From assembly GCF_023078275.1 (NCBI RefSeq), contig NC_062974.1, positions 28,167,033-28,231,032 on the forward strand: 64,000 nt of DNA, given 5' to 3'. Below are positions 61,001 to 64,000 of this stretch, piece after piece. Every line of letters starts with the position of its first letter. Position 1 is the first letter of the stretch. Under the pieces are notes generated by a model. That model worked only from the letters and a program-made list of their open reading frames with translations, was not told the origin of the DNA and did no database searches. This DNA is from Leguminivora glycinivorella. Taxonomy: Eukaryota; Arthropoda; Insecta; Lepidoptera; Tortricidae. The translations under genes and the position numbers were made by a program.

Positions 61001-63938
61001 TTATTTTCTGCTAAGACTTCTGACCAGTCAATGTTTGCAATATCAGAATACAAGGTAACAAAATCAGCCTTGCGAAAGTTCCATTTAGGGGCAAAGTTGT
61101 TATCATAGGCTGGAGTTGGAGGCTGTTTAGAGGGTATGGCTCCTCGTGGCACCGACAGTGTCACCTCTAGCGGAGGATGATGCTCGTCAATTGGTACCAA
61201 TGGCTCCACATCATCAGTCACACTCACTCTTTCAGGTTGTAAACCAGTTAAAACTAGATCTAGAACTCTCCCATGAGCATTTTCTACACCATTAAACTGG
61301 TTCAATTTACAAAATTCAACGAATTCATTAAATTGATTTCTTACGTTTAAACTACAGGAATACAAATTAAAATCCCCTATCAAAAGTATGTCTAAATCTG
61401 GGTATTTACAGACAACATTTTCTAGACAAGCCAAAACACTTAGATATTGATTGTCTTTATAGTTAGGTGGGAGATAGACTACACAGCATAAGAATTTTAC
61501 AATTTTACTTTGCACTATCGCTATAATTATCTCCATGTAATCTTCAAGACCATCAATATCCACTATGCGATGTACAGAAAAGCAATTTCGGACAGCCAGC
61601 AAGACGCCACCCCACCCTGCGTCTCCCGGGCGATCCTTCCTTAATACATCATACTCATGCGGGAACAGCTCGCAGTCCATAACTGAACTAGTGAGAAACG
61701 TCTCTGTAAGTGCAATAATTTCACTAGAACACGTTAACATATTATTATAAAATGAGTTAGTTTTTGATCGCAACCCACGCACGTTTTGATAATAAATGCA
61801 AATATTTTTAAGCTTATTATTTAGTTTACGCTTGCTTTTGCGATTTCCTTCCTTGGGTACGAAAAAATCTCCACGGCTTAACACAAATGTCCTCAGCCCA
61901 CCTGGCTGGATCCATAACGCGCTCAGCAAGGGGACGAAGGAACGCTGAGCTTGAAAGACGCATAGCTACCTTTGGGATTGAGTGCCTGAACCGTGCAAGT
62001 ATTCTCACCACATATATTTTCCAAGTGCGCACGAACTTGTTCAGCTGTAGTACCAAGCTTTAGGTAGTAAACGTGGATAAGACTCGGCCTTTCGGCTGCT
62101 TCTAGTTGCGTCGCGCCAGGAATTGCCGTACCTCTAGTCACCCCTGGGGACTTATTACGCGATCGGCGCTTCCTCCGCACTTCTGTAAACTCGCCTTCTT
62201 GGTCTTCTTGAGCACTGTTTTCAGGTGTTTCCGTTACAATTTGTTTTCCCTGCTCGTGCGTGGCGGGTGCGCAAGTTGTTGTTTCGTTTTCGCGCCTTTC
62301 AGATGGTCCTAGTTTTGGTTGCGCTGGCGGATATGATTGAGGTAACTGCGCAGGCTTTTTGGTAGGAACGTGTTTTAGCAAATCTTTAGTCACAGGACTC
62401 TGCTTGTTGGGGCTCCTAGAGGCCTCGGTGTTGACAGTTGGCGTCCTTGTTGCGCAATCATTCAACCTCAAATTTATTTTATCTTCAAGTGCACTTACTT
62501 TAGAAGTAAGTAGCAGAACTCTTTGATTTAGGGCCACAAGTTGATCCCTGACCGCATTGCTAATTATATCTGTCAGGCGCTCATTTATTACGTACTGCAT
62601 TTCTTCGCGTATCATTGTTCTTAAGCTTCGCAGACAAATGGTATCATCTTCAGCCTCGCTAGACAGATCATTTGAGTTAAATTTACTTCCTTGTCGCCGG
62701 CGACACGTGACATTTCCGAGAGAATTTATTGCGGATTGATTGAGACAAAATGAATTCGTAATATCAGAGTTATCAAACTGATCAGAGGACGGTAATCTGG
62801 CCGTTGTGTCGACGGCCGCCGGTCTTACGGGAGTATTAGTGTTATCACCCCCCTTAGGCTGCCTGCAGACACATTCTTGACATCTCCAAGAGCTTTTTTC
62901 TGTCTCTGTCATGCTAGAAAACCGATCATTCGGAACTCCTGCACAAATAAGATCATATGTCATTGTGCATGTGCCACATTTTAGAGATTCCATAGTATTT
63001 ACAGTAATAAAACAGCCAGAGCATGTTGTTTGTGCCATTTTGAGATAATAAGATTATCAGAATCCAATAGTTAACTGCAGATAGTAACGCAAATGACTCA
63101 CTCGGCGCCGCACGGCGTGTGGTGGGAGAGTAGCAGCGGGCGAGCGCGGAGCGGGCGGGGCGCTCGCGCTTTGGACCGGAGTAGTAGTGCAGCGCTGTCT
63201 GCGCTACTAGATGCACGACGCTAGCAGCCCGACGCACGCCGAAGTTTGACGAAGCTCGAGGTCGGCGATCTCCGCTCGCTGATATCACAAACTTTGCCGT
63301 TGCGATTTTAAACTTCAAACTTCACACCGTGATTACTCGAACTGCAGTAGTTGTATAGAAAAACTAATTGGACCAGCAGATAGCTTGTTACGTGCCGCAA
63401 ATTTTAATATGCATCACTTGTTGAACTGTGAGCATTTAATATTTATTTTGGTTTAAAGTTCTTGAGAGTGCAAACACGTACGTCTTTACTGTAACACGGT
63501 CGGTTCTCTCCTATACGCAGCCGCTTGCCATGTACTTAAAGCTCCAACGAAAAGTACACTGTACACTGCAATTATGAGCACCGAGTGGCCTATAAATGTG
63601 TATACCTTCCCCCTCTAGCTGTGGCGAGTTGTTGTCGAGACAGTTCTGCACGTAGTACCACTTGAGCACGGCCTGGGCCTGGCTCTGCTCGTGGTGGTGT
63701 AGTCAGGAGCCGTGTCTATGTTATATACTTTGTACTCTGTACTCTGAAAAGGCGGAGGAATGTTGTTCCAGCAGCCGCTTGCCATGTACTTAAAGCTCCA
63801 ACGAAAAGTACACTGTACACTGCAATTATGAGAACCGAGTGACCTATAAATGTGTATACCTTCCCCCTCTAGCTGTGGTGAGCTGTTGTCGAGACAGTTC
63901 TGCACGTAGTACCACTCGAGCTCGGCCTGGGCCTGGCT
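27523..63938 (-). CDS. NBAS: NBAS, ER-Golgi tethering subunit with Sec39 region (3' part, 15 exons)
   Basis: Exons in transcript order: A 63860-63938, B 58009-58208, C 56839-57026, D 56494-56649, E 55327-55487, F 54217-54404, G 41744-41883, H 35097-35186, I 34563-34688, J 31701-31868, K 30533-30786, L 29992-30118, M 28987-29101, N 28020-28136, O 27523-27816 (TAA). All phases agree; the sum is 2,403 nt, so the last 800 residues are present. Similarity to the C-terminal third of NBAS is recognisable along the whole length, for example PLLWGLTAAEHIKLLKKV in E, PLPVHTLYTVWLTHYF in F and HSAEAGQLQLMAVGVPAALR in O. NBAS joins RINT1 and ZW10 in the NRZ tether with the ER t-SNARE syntaxin-18 for Golgi-to-ER transport; a role in nonsense-mediated decay is also reported. 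Exons A, B, D, F, G, I and J have local tandem copies, described separately; the complete copy with an acceptor was chosen (for A either of two). Human NBAS is 2,371 residues, so more than half lies right of the window. Confidence 0.9.
28137..28986. other. NBAS intron M-N with SINE fragment and inverted element
   Basis: Around 28228-28300, GGTTCGAGTCCTGCCGGAGG looks like a tRNA T-arm and acceptor 3' strand, but no matching 5' half (ACCTCCG) is found, so I read it as a tRNA-derived SINE remnant rather than a tRNA gene. The rest is unassigned except the inverted element at 28826-28954. Confidence 0.5.
28826..28954. mobile_element. Inverted-repeat element in an NBAS intron
   Basis: CGTTCAGTTTAGGTTGAGAG is mirrored by CTCTCAACCTAAACTGAACG; outer TACCATGACGTACTAAAG is mirrored by CTTTAGCACGTCATGGTA with small changes. 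Long stem, short centre. Confidence 0.7.
29163..29415 (+). repeat. CCCCCGAC microsatellite-linked element in NBAS intron L-M
   Basis: Same order of motifs as 22231-22475, with a (GTCT)n/(GT)n core and TTCTTAGCCATGTTTCATG near the end. Confidence 0.75.
29590..29800 (-). mobile_element. Retroposon tail with AATAAAAAGTATTC end
   Basis: Read on the minus strand it contains GGTCTCACCGGAAGACCAGC and GGTGTGGCCATTTCGTGGC and ends in AATAAAAAGTATTCTATTC repeats, typical of a lepidopteran LINE or SINE 3' end. Confidence 0.5.
30853..31098 (-). pseudogene. RTE-type LINE ORF2 C-terminal fragment
   Basis: A minus-strand frame reads ARLKWDWAGHVCRMHPDR, then (after an in-frame TAG near 31034) TDWTPQISRGRGRPKKRWRD and further to a stop by 30858. 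This is the C-terminal tail found after the RT domain in RTE-like LINEs. A T-run at 30830-30847 marks its tail on the minus strand. It lies in NBAS intron J-K. Confidence 0.8.
31495..31868 (-). repeat. NBAS exon J with 143-bp tandem partial copies (about 2.4)
   Basis: Complete exon J is 31701-31868 (acceptor AAACAG, donor GTGCGT). Its 3' part plus donor repeats at 31558-31700 and again in part at 31495-31557, with an offset of 143. Partial copies lack the acceptor and the exon start (GAGATAGAGCAGAGCC). Donors read GTGCGT and GTGTGT. Confidence 0.88.
32725..32845. mobile_element. Foldback element (AATATTACTAACGAGAG family)
   Basis: GAATATTACTAACGAGAG is mirrored by CTCGAGTTAGTAATATTC, between ACATTGTGCAACAAGGG and ACACACAATGT. 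A second copy lies at 35881-35972, and a fragment near 28180. Confidence 0.6.
32967..33118. mobile_element. Inverted-repeat element (ACTCGCATACGAGTTTTA family)
   Basis: Left AGGGCCCATTTAAACGG with ACTCGCATACGAG; right CGCATGCGAGTTCGCACG with TCTAAATCAGGCCTT. The ends are inverted copies. Confidence 0.6.
33149..34688 (-). repeat. NBAS exon I with 141-bp array, 11 donor-side copies
   Basis: Complete exon I is 34563-34688 (acceptor TTCCAG, donor GTGAGTACC). Units of 141 bp (84 nt of exon 3' end plus 57 nt of intron 5' end) follow it, with donor positions near 33149, 33289, 33430, 33571 and so on to 34558. I noticed no base differences among the internal units. The last unit has a different intron continuation (GTGAGTCTAATATG). 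Partial units lack the acceptor and the first 42 nt of the exon. Confidence 0.92.
36388..36577. mobile_element. CCATCTGTACTGAAA element in NBAS intron
   Basis: It shares ACGAGTGGCGATAAATTAAA, CGACCGAACGGAGTG and the right end CCATCTGTACTGAAAAAT with the copies in DPH2 and CCDC124. Left end eroded. Confidence 0.6.
36752..36896. mobile_element. Inverted-repeat element with CACATGATGGCCGCGGGAG ends
   Basis: CCTAGCACATGATGGCCGCG and CGCGGCCATCATGTGCTAGG are perfect inverted ends; the mirrored block continues through TATGTCGCCGCGAGA. No coding capacity. Confidence 0.75.
37210..41883 (-). repeat. NBAS exon G array: 27 exon copies in 172-bp units
   Basis: The first copy (41744-41883) is the complete exon: acceptor CCGTAG, 140 nt, donor GTGTGT. 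Twenty-six more copies follow at exact 172-bp steps. Each is 135 nt of exon (45 codons, in-frame WMQRYRQCASYFNKLAKKEL) preceded by TTACCACAG and followed by GTGTGT, with only 37 nt between exons. Each copy starts with one base and ends with two bases of a codon, so copies would join in frame. Derived copies lack 5 bases near the exon start. Variant bases (GGGTGG/CGGGGG linker, CTTGTTG/CTTCTTG, TAGGGCC/TAGCGCC) are distributed unevenly among units. The longer frames of about 156 residues across the units are read-through of other frames, not genes. Confidence 0.93.
41884..42167. other. NBAS intron F-G between exon G and Bel/Pao element
   Basis: It contains a (GGC)n-rich patch near 42000 and AT-rich sequence. 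CAGCCGCCAC occurs twice. No gene. Confidence 0.5.
42173..42436 (-). repeat. Bel/Pao 3' LTR
   Basis: 264 bp, TG...CA ends, apparently identical to 50479-50742. Confidence 0.93.
42522..45584 (-). CDS. Bel/Pao integrase core, DUF5641 and F-like envelope in one frame
   Basis: 1,020 residues with no ATG at the start of the frame; it overlaps the gag-pol frame at 45479-45584 and must be reached by a frame change there, either programmed or a mutation. Residues about 30-190 are the integrase core (VDFTG Asp, SDCGTNF Asp, GGIWEAAVK Glu), then DUF5641 about 230-335. From about 370 the frame continues into an envelope-like part: hydrophobic signal-like segment about 377-398, a basic furin-type site RKKRG about 499-503 followed by a hydrophobic glycine-containing stretch, coiled-coil-like region, Cys-rich part, and one membrane segment about 928-948 with a tail of about 70 residues. 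The layout resembles insect baculovirus F-type envelope proteins. Function is inferred from layout only. Confidence 0.85.
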   Translation of the reverse strand: MRSLPPIQAVNHPSADGGLTPQRTIPSRPFTHTGVDFTGSVEVKINKGRGVKTSKGYIVIFVCLATKAVHIELTSDMSAETFLAAFERLCARRGTPKHVYSDCGTNFIGASKIIRQEFEQFKQTLSNSSFFDEIGKLEVEWHFNAPAWPSGGGIWEAAVKSLKYHLKRVLGEQKLTFEEFISLLAKIEACLNSRPLCPLTEDIDEYYNCLTPGHFLTGSATLSLPHSDYSDTKHIDLRRRWQLIQHMTQRFWKAWSYDYLTQLQRRSKWNKPTQNIEKDDIVLVKEDNLPPAKWALGRVVEVHPGRDGLTRVTTIQTRNGTFKRPVVKLSPLPMKPRAELEDKPSTSHTEQSLENNESERGNTKKSTRYPRRNKTAKLSFVTLFTTFITMCAISGSHAASASTSAHITNLEPERPIYYDTIGKVQVIHNKWTLLMYYNLTNYWEGVRRIETYLHGVEDWCAKTDPRYCKTTLNQLYHEMDLLQYYNSMLLAPHKHLTDRKKRGLADGVGYLANSLFGILDQRFAEKYKNDIEAVHDNENYLLELIKNQTTIVELENKVLKKNEVNIQQQFNVIETFMNETNINIAKIESAVEIAMATSYFNSASLSAYLLINNLKNMQEMLFNTLTDVYKGHIDVHLVTPVSLIEQMNIIAGKLPRTISLPVHNIREDIKDLYKLLYVKARVTDTYFFFELHIPLISDEDYTLHRAIPLPIKTTQDTVIVQTSARYIAVNLQKNTYISFKEEDLQECVQLKLETFICNKNLPVFNLHNENIPCEAKLISHRTSTPCDVAHTSCQNAWIELHSPNAWLAICCDTCTLRAICEQDVTSHTMTSSGIVTLAQGCILQSKYLTIHSLNQYNSKMKMDYEINVPSVTSSINRIANLTYHNIPHLYHTERKHKDTDVEEVDNRIQFQKNKEQGFQTTLTTHDIHQYTISYALLAAVISAAVFWGVGRCYPDLCKLKKRKQCSLQSVRPHYEDIELQPMPEEKSQPQPQTGARPASHLAPRPSRRLATKDNVSFDFD
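45479..50044 (-). CDS. Bel/Pao gag-pol polyprotein
   Basis: The frame is open from 50104; the first ATG is at 50042-50044, giving 1,521 residues. Positions below count from the open-frame start. Gag-like DUF1759 region about 230-400; Cys/His-rich zinc-knuckle region about 459-520 (CPFC, CKNC, CKEC); retropepsin-like DUF1758 with DQGS about 588-591; RT about 830-1000 with FNAS and catalytic YVDD about 986-989; Pao-type RNase H region with FSDAS about 1161; and integrase zinc-binding His and Cys residues about 1465-1510 (HCVRC). It stops at 45479, just before the integrase core, which continues in another frame overlapping by about 100 bases. No stops interrupt it. Confidence 0.92.
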   Translation of the reverse strand: MTKLQQQQTCFENIKALCVNYKKDSAGRKTRDYLTKRITSLDALWGDFENQHGVLEKEIEDKNINYFQEDIYTKTKAMYDVTKADMLNLMQKLTDAKSTVRFDLTDFLENMESGSDSVIQLLNKQECNFKAIDRAMSKINVGVNSERWELEDNLNILKSKWTEIDKQHWEIDGLLKGSHETYYQIFTDIENRYDSMRKELNSKIWSTLHYQKSAPRISIPEFSGNYNQWISFKDLFIETVHNNPTINKAQKMQHLKTKLRGEAERLVQHLTINADNYKSCWDILNQRYDNRRLQFISFMNTMLNLPNIQQPDGHNLKKMHDVITECLSGLNNIGLDTTTWDPIIVHLMTLKLDTTTHSDYVRDLQDHREVPVLHDFLFFLESKFMAYETMKSSKKDINSQQKPAPIKTFNKDHQAKKTNYNNFNYFKNNSKTYHATYGQCPFCNGEHVLMQCQKFLDLDTTQRNNTVARLQVCKNCLFSHGDKECRSNKTCKECNLQHHSLLHNNTAKKQTTYNFRKNNFESKPSTSNSTQQASSHHIATNGVEVLLTTVQLQLQASDGTYITLRALLDQGSQLNIITENATQLLKLPRKKLNGTITGIGTLSCKGEAELTCKSLQSDYTFQTKAFIVRKITRNLPNSTFEKGNWTHLQNLELADADFNVSRPIDLLLGAHVYADALMDGVIRGGRLAPIAQQTRLGWIISGELATNGPLSCHVTLINLEELTKFWETEDITQSEENTSLNDQCEAYYQQTVQRGSDGKYIVKLPLSADYEKKLGNSKRIAVSQFLQLERKLQRQPKLAAMYKEFMKEYADLEHMKPSASTSSQDCYLPHHGVLRENAISTKLRVVFNASQKTSSGYSLNSLQEKGPNLQGDIQALILKWRAYKYAFCADVQMMYRCIWISEDQQHLQKIIWRNSPSEALQEYQLCTVTYGQKCAGWLATRTLKQLAVDDGHKYPEAAEALKNEFYVDDLISGRNSISEAIQLQKSLINLLKGGGMNLRKWSANDPTLLENLSEDQISTQTFDFKHEDSMKTLGLGWNPNSDTFLLNWNLNNKPSTNLTKRTLLSEISRLYDPLGWYSPVTVTAKLIFQKVWTNNISWDQVLPRDIQEEWLKLKTELQLLRKIKINRWIGGTSKQIELLGFSDASEKAFACVIYTRIRDESGKPCTTLLAAKTRVAPISQKTTLPRLELCGTLLLSQLMKKVMEAYKNYDITIKAFCDSQVTLAWLQGDISRWEKYVANRVAKIKQIIPADKWHYIRSEDNPSDCASRGVYPSKLVNLDLWWHGPSLPETSPKNDAQSFTCLFATNIGALKTEEATLTTKQDKHFIYDLLEKCSSLSRVIRITAWILRFITNLRRKQKADTNYITTKELIAANEYLTSCAQKEAFPDEYKLLFKNKPIPTHSCIYKLKPYLDERKLIRVGGRLNNSNLPSGMKNPIILPKKGRMTHLVIHHGHRATLHGGARLTLNYIRQRYWIISGNRAVKYQLQHCVRCHRFKPSTTHQLMADLPRKELSHQGHSRTLV
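50460..50473 (-). promoter_or_regulatory. Primer binding site, probably tRNA-Tyr
   Basis: Five bases inside the 5' LTR the minus strand reads TGGTCCTTCGAGCC. This is complementary to a tRNA 3' end GGCTCGAAGGACCA, which fits insect tRNA-Tyr from memory. The tRNA identity is inference. Confidence 0.65.
50479..50742 (-). repeat. Bel/Pao 5' LTR
   Basis: 264 bp, apparently identical to 42173-42436. Being on the minus strand, this right-hand copy is the 5' LTR and should hold the element promoter. Confidence 0.93.
50743..51216. other. NBAS intron F-G between Bel/Pao element and 130-bp array
   Basis: AT-rich, with a T-run at 50880-50890 followed by AAGTTTATTCAAGG, probably the tail of a minus-strand retroposon. 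No gene. Confidence 0.45.
51217..54404 (-). repeat. NBAS exon F with 130-bp array, 24 donor-side copies
   Basis: Complete exon F is 54217-54404 (acceptor TTTCAG, donor AGT|GTGAGT). Downstream in the transcript are 23 units at steps of 130 (one of 129, a one-base loss near 53895) carrying the exon 3' part (KLLRTLPPAFRLPLPVHTLY), the same donor and 20-odd bases of intron. At the unit joint GAGACAGCGTGGTCACAAGC replaces the original GCCGGCATGGTCACCAAGC. Spacing from donor to a possible next acceptor is about 25 nt, too short for an intron. Donor GTGAGT is changed to GTAAGT in one unit near 51744. Confidence 0.93.
54820..55065 (-). mobile_element. tRNA-related lepidopteran SINE
   Basis: On the minus strand it carries the pol III B-box region GGTCCCGGGTTCGAATCCCG, then GATGAGCACAGATATTTGTT, GTTGTCTGAGTACCC and GTGTAAGAATGTCC, and ends in an AATATTTATATTTATTT tail. 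This is a well-known SINE of moths; the 5' tRNA part is short. Confidence 0.75.
55068..55312 (+). mobile_element. Helitron-like non-autonomous repeat
   Basis: It starts near TTAATGTTATAAATGGGAAT and ends GCGAGCGAAGCCGCGGGAAA followed by AAGCTAGT. The CTAG end before T agrees with Helitron termini, and this end is common in Lepidoptera. Confidence 0.55.
55960..56185 (+). mobile_element. Second CTAGT-ending repeat
   Basis: It contains (TGAC)n near 55976, GATTCCAAATTTGGCACGTAG and the end GGGCGAAGCCGCGGGGAAA plus AGCTAGT, like the previous entry. Confidence 0.5.
56203..56649 (-). repeat. NBAS exon D and a downstream partial copy split by a hairpin element
   Basis: Complete exon D is 56494-56649 (acceptor TTGCAG, donor GTGAGA). 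A partial copy at 56203-56485 has the exon 3' part and a donor GTAAGT but no acceptor, and is broken by a 116-bp hairpin element at 56309-56424. Differences such as CTCGGCAG versus CTGGACAG show some divergence. Confidence 0.88.
56309..56424. mobile_element. Hairpin element inserted in the duplicated NBAS exon D
   Basis: Arms GGCCCGTTTCTCGAAAGG and CCTTTCGAGAAACGGGCC are perfect inverted ends, continuing through TACAAGCCTTGTATTACAAG. CCAGG on both sides may be the target-site duplication. An eroded end (CTTCGAGAAATGGGCC) lies near 56797. Confidence 0.8.
57027..57378. other. NBAS intron B-C, unassigned part
   Basis: AT-rich, with AGATGGCGCTATTCGC near 57221. No repeat family or coding signal could be fixed. 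Confidence 0.45.
57379..58208 (-). repeat. NBAS exon B with two downstream partial copies
   Basis: Complete exon B is 58009-58208 (acceptor CCACAG, donor CAG|GTTAGA). A second copy, 57817-57987, is 192 bases away, about 90 per cent similar by eye, open, but lacks the acceptor and exon start. A third, 57379-57540, is older: it keeps the ends (ACLLRSARNSRLWKLR, then ANVLEC...PKPKQ) but a deletion of about 20 bases between them shifts the frame. Between the second and third lies an unassigned repeat-like stretch, 57541-57816. Confidence 0.85.
58209..58765. other. NBAS intron A-B near exon B
   Basis: It contains an inverted element with TAACACTTTC ends (58386-58513) and, at 58620-58764, a truncated copy of the exon-A flanking repeat (GCTCCAACGAAAAGTACACT), which then runs into the LINE tail. 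Confidence 0.6.
58894..61929 (-). CDS. LINE ORF2: endonuclease and reverse transcriptase
   Basis: 1,011 residues, open throughout; the first codon in this frame is TTG, so the true start is uncertain. Apurinic-type endonuclease about residues 43-250 with QNVRGLRSK, ALTETF and LIGDFN; RT about 500-770 with YRPIAVLS, FDFRKAFD, SGVSQGSTLGP and catalytic FADD about 716-719; C-terminal tail with RIQRKFARYVYKRTYGYYP. All catalytic motifs expected from an active enzyme are visible. It nicks target DNA and copies its RNA there. The host gene NBAS runs in the same direction. Confidence 0.9.
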   Translation of the reverse strand: MLSALWIQPGGLRTFVLSRGDFFVPKEGNRKSKRKLNNKLKNICIYYQNVRGLRSKTNSFYNNMLTCSSEIIALTETFLTSSVMDCELFPHEYDVLRKDRPGDAGWGGVLLAVRNCFSVHRIVDIDGLEDYMEIIIAIVQSKIVKFLCCVVYLPPNYKDNQYLSVLACLENVVCKYPDLDILLIGDFNLYSCSLNVRNQFNEFVEFCKLNQFNGVENAHGRVLDLVLTGLQPERVSVTDDVEPLVPIDEHHPPLEVTLSVPRGAIPSKQPPTPAYDNNFAPKWNFRKADFVTLYSDIANIDWSEVLAENNVDTAVDVFYTKLYACITNNVPCKPPFKASRYTYPSWYTADIIRNIKYKYFHLKRYKEKGEEFNRELFRYYRSHVKMLIDDAYRQYINRVEHNIGQDPASFWTYVKSKAKKRSTCKEYKYAGKSVVGQEAADAFASYFASVFLNDVPKLDPEEASSQAASSRNTRDAAHISLESLSESELRGAAKKLRARSSAGPDGIPPYLVKDCISALEVPLLHIFNISIASSQYPARWKISRVTPVPKGGNLSEVTEYRPIAVLSVFAKLFETMIERHISRQIAVSLADSQHGFRKGRSTTTNLIVYVDYIMSQMELGHQVDSAYFDFRKAFDLVSNDILLQKCSALGFTPKLLRFLSNYLRNRSQFVQMDGCQTVPYYTRSGVSQGSTLGPTLFNIMINDLPDVISTAECLLFADDLKLFRSVQHMADCEALQRDISNVAAWSIANRLSFNVTKCKLISFSRARAAKTPSSYHLLGVPLERVDVVRDLGLTLESHLDFRAHITEICKRANKMLGFIMRTASQFQNPKVAMTLYNAYVRSRLEFGACIWDPHEAKYSLMVERIQRKFARYVYKRTYGYYPLLFPSLFVSGMVGLDTLELRRKMLLVMHYYNLLRNRINNSKVLERIGLLAQAPRTCVPGASEGGALPPRRRRRLFAAGGVRTRQAGNAPTNRALSLLNQLSVEQPQVDVFFDSPGSFLTGLYMFLNLSV
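61923..63038 (-). CDS. LINE ORF1 with PHD-like zinc finger
   Basis: 371 residues from ATG 63036-63038. Residues about 6-58 form a PHD-like finger (CSGC, CGTC, CAGV, CQEC), the usual ORF1 N-terminus in CR1-type LINEs. A coiled-coil-like segment follows (about 140-200), then a basic linker and an RNA-binding-like C-terminal part (YYLKLGTTAEQVRAHLE). The frame stops at 61923, but conserved-looking sequence (WAEDICVKPWRFF) continues in another frame at 61826-61960, so a small frameshift is likely near 61930. ORF1 proteins bind LINE RNA. Confidence 0.8.
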   Translation of the reverse strand: MAQTTCSGCFITVNTMESLKCGTCTMTYDLICAGVPNDRFSSMTETEKSSWRCQECVCRQPKGGDNTNTPVRPAAVDTTARLPSSDQFDNSDITNSFCLNQSAINSLGNVTCRRRQGSKFNSNDLSSEAEDDTICLRSLRTMIREEMQYVINERLTDIISNAVRDQLVALNQRVLLLTSKVSALEDKINLRLNDCATRTPTVNTEASRSPNKQSPVTKDLLKHVPTKKPAQLPQSYPPAQPKLGPSERRENETTTCAPATHEQGKQIVTETPENSAQEDQEGEFTEVRRKRRSRNKSPGVTRGTAIPGATQLEAAERPSLIHVYYLKLGTTAEQVRAHLENICGENTCTVQALNPKGSYASFKLSVPSSPC

Positions 63939-63986
63939 CTGCTCGTGGTGGTGTAGTCAGGAGCCGTGTCTATGTTATATACTTTG
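63518..63986 (-). repeat. NBAS exon A in two full tandem copies, 254 bp apart
   Basis: Exon copies 63860-63938 and 63606-63684 both have acceptor GAGCAG and donor GTATAC and are open for 26 codons. They differ at three residues (AELEW versus AVLKW; NSS versus NNS). The flank (GCTCCAACGAAAAGTACACT, ATGAGCACCGAGTGGCC) is repeated too, with a third, exon-less copy at 58620-58764 beyond the LINE. Either exon copy would fit exon B in phase. Confidence 0.88.
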
Positions 63987-64000
63987 TACTCTGTACTCTG

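Larger units (their letters stand above)
58766..63517 (-). mobile_element. CR1/Jockey-type LINE (5' end approximate)
   Basis: Minus strand: GC-rich 5' region (about 63040-63510), ORF1 61923-63038, ORF2 58894-61929, and a tail of AAATATAAATA repeats ending near 58766. No clear target-site duplication; its flanks are two copies of the exon-A repeat, so a tandem duplication has touched the insertion site. The same family gave the LINE fragments at 18.1 and 20.5 kb. Confidence 0.85.

Overview
The window looks like nuclear DNA from a lepidopteran (moth or butterfly). It carries five conserved eukaryotic protein genes split by short exons with GT-AG introns, and its non-coding sequence is packed with repeat types typical of Lepidoptera: a tRNA-related SINE, microsatellite-linked CCCCCGAC elements, Helitron-like ends near CTAGT, many short inverted-repeat elements and several retrotransposons. 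Nothing bacterial, no CRISPR array and no operon structure is present.

Layout. (1) 207-12,552, + strand: the last four exons of DPH2 (diphthamide synthesis); its start lies left of the window. The last intron is about 9.9 kb and holds a 5'-truncated LINE with a recognisable target-site duplication. (2) 12,894-14,871, - strand: CCDC124, complete, four exons. (3) 15,173-21,475: a nest of DNA elements with two oppositely oriented arms, a third copy, a 100-bp satellite and LINE fragments. (4) 21,589-24,557, + strand: PRCC, complete, six exons. (5) 24,960-26,865, - strand: MRPS11, complete, four exons, convergent with PRCC. (6) 27,523 to beyond 63,938, - strand: the 3' part of NBAS. Fifteen exons join with consistent phases into a 2,403-nt reading frame (800 residues plus stop).

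The most unusual feature is NBAS. Seven of its fifteen exons (A, B, D, F, G, I, J in the labelling used below) have local tandem copies, and every repeat unit includes the 3' part of the exon together with the 5' splice site. Copy numbers run from 2 to 27. Three form long arrays: 27 x 172 bp (37,210-41,883), 24 x 130 bp (51,217-54,404) and 11 x 141 bp (33,149-34,688). In the 172-bp array each unit is a 135-nt exon plus a 37-nt spacer, and the splice phases are symmetric, so any number of copies could in principle be joined in frame. Whether that happens, or whether these are intronic debris or assembly expansions, cannot be decided from sequence alone.

NBAS introns also host an 8.6-kb Bel/Pao LTR retrotransposon with seemingly identical LTRs and an envelope-like domain in the integrase frame (42,173-50,742), and a CR1/Jockey-type LINE with ORF1 and ORF2 (about 58,766-63,517). 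The five host genes have unrelated housekeeping roles (translation-factor modification, ribosome binding, splicing/mitosis, mitochondrial translation, ER-Golgi tethering); I see no sign that they act as one system.
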